DNA of 14,112 nucleotides from an uncultured Nostocoides sp. (GTDB lineage Bacteria; Actinomycetota; Actinomycetes; Actinomycetales; Dermatophilaceae): the NCBI GenBank assembly GCA_936931335.1, contig CAKZIH010000335.1, forward strand, positions 1-14,112. Reading direction: 5' to 3'. This document shows, one piece after another, positions 14,097-14,112 of the stretch. Under the pieces are notes generated by a model. That model was given only the letters and a program-made list of their open reading frames with translations. It searched no databases and was not told where the DNA came from. Position numbers and translations under genes: made by a program. Position 1 is the stretch's first letter; every line of letters begins with the position of its first letter.

Positions 14097-14112
14097 AGAT
14101 CGGAAGAGCACG
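14097..14112. other. Illumina adapter sequence at contig end (artefact)
   Basis: AGATCGGAAGAGCAC at 14097-14111 is identical to the first 15 bases of the standard TruSeq-type adapter, followed by one more G at the window's last base. It is sequencing artefact, not genome. Confidence 0.92.

Overview
This is high-GC actinobacterial DNA (Actinomycetota). The right two thirds carries the conserved rpsB-tsf, pyrH-frr-cdsA-rlmN block on the minus strand. Codon third positions are almost all G or C, several starts look leaderless, and secreted proteins have lipoboxes or signal peptides. I cannot fix the genus from sequence alone. The window looks like one contig of a short-read draft or metagenome assembly, because its last 15-16 bases match an Illumina adapter.

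Positions 1 to about 5485 are accessory DNA: the right-hand end of an integrated island. It starts with a CsoR-type operator palindrome. A plus-strand copper-handling cluster follows: a His-rich YHS-domain metal-binding protein, a DUF6153 two-helix membrane protein, a DUF305 lipoprotein, a BNR-repeat (F510_1955-type) lipoprotein, and the start of a CopB-type copper P-type ATPase. The ATPase is cut off after about 243 residues, before any catalytic domain. After it come debris of a small gene, a hairpin, and a minus-strand large serine recombinase split by an in-frame amber codon. The recombinase start lies beside the right island boundary, where a TolB-like beta-propeller gene (5488-6279) has lost its 5' part. 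That gene was probably the integration target.

Positions 6280 to about 12950 look like host chromosome. All on the minus strand are rlmN, cdsA, frr, pyrH, a five-helix membrane protein and tsf. A divergent plus-strand gene encodes a secreted protein with two copies of a Cys-bracketed W-x-x-H domain. The membrane protein and the secreted protein sit between tsf and pyrH, which are often close neighbours in actinobacteria, and their start codons are about 15 bp apart. Two strong back-to-back hairpins separate the secreted-protein gene from tsf.

Positions about 12950 to 14112 hold the 5' two thirds of rpsB, its leader, and the start of a divergent M23 peptidase gene. Codon use in rpsB changes abruptly near 12950-13000: T-ending codons are almost absent to the right and common to the left. 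This raises the possibility that two related actinobacterial genomes were joined inside the conserved rpsB gene. The M23 frame then runs into adapter sequence at the contig end.
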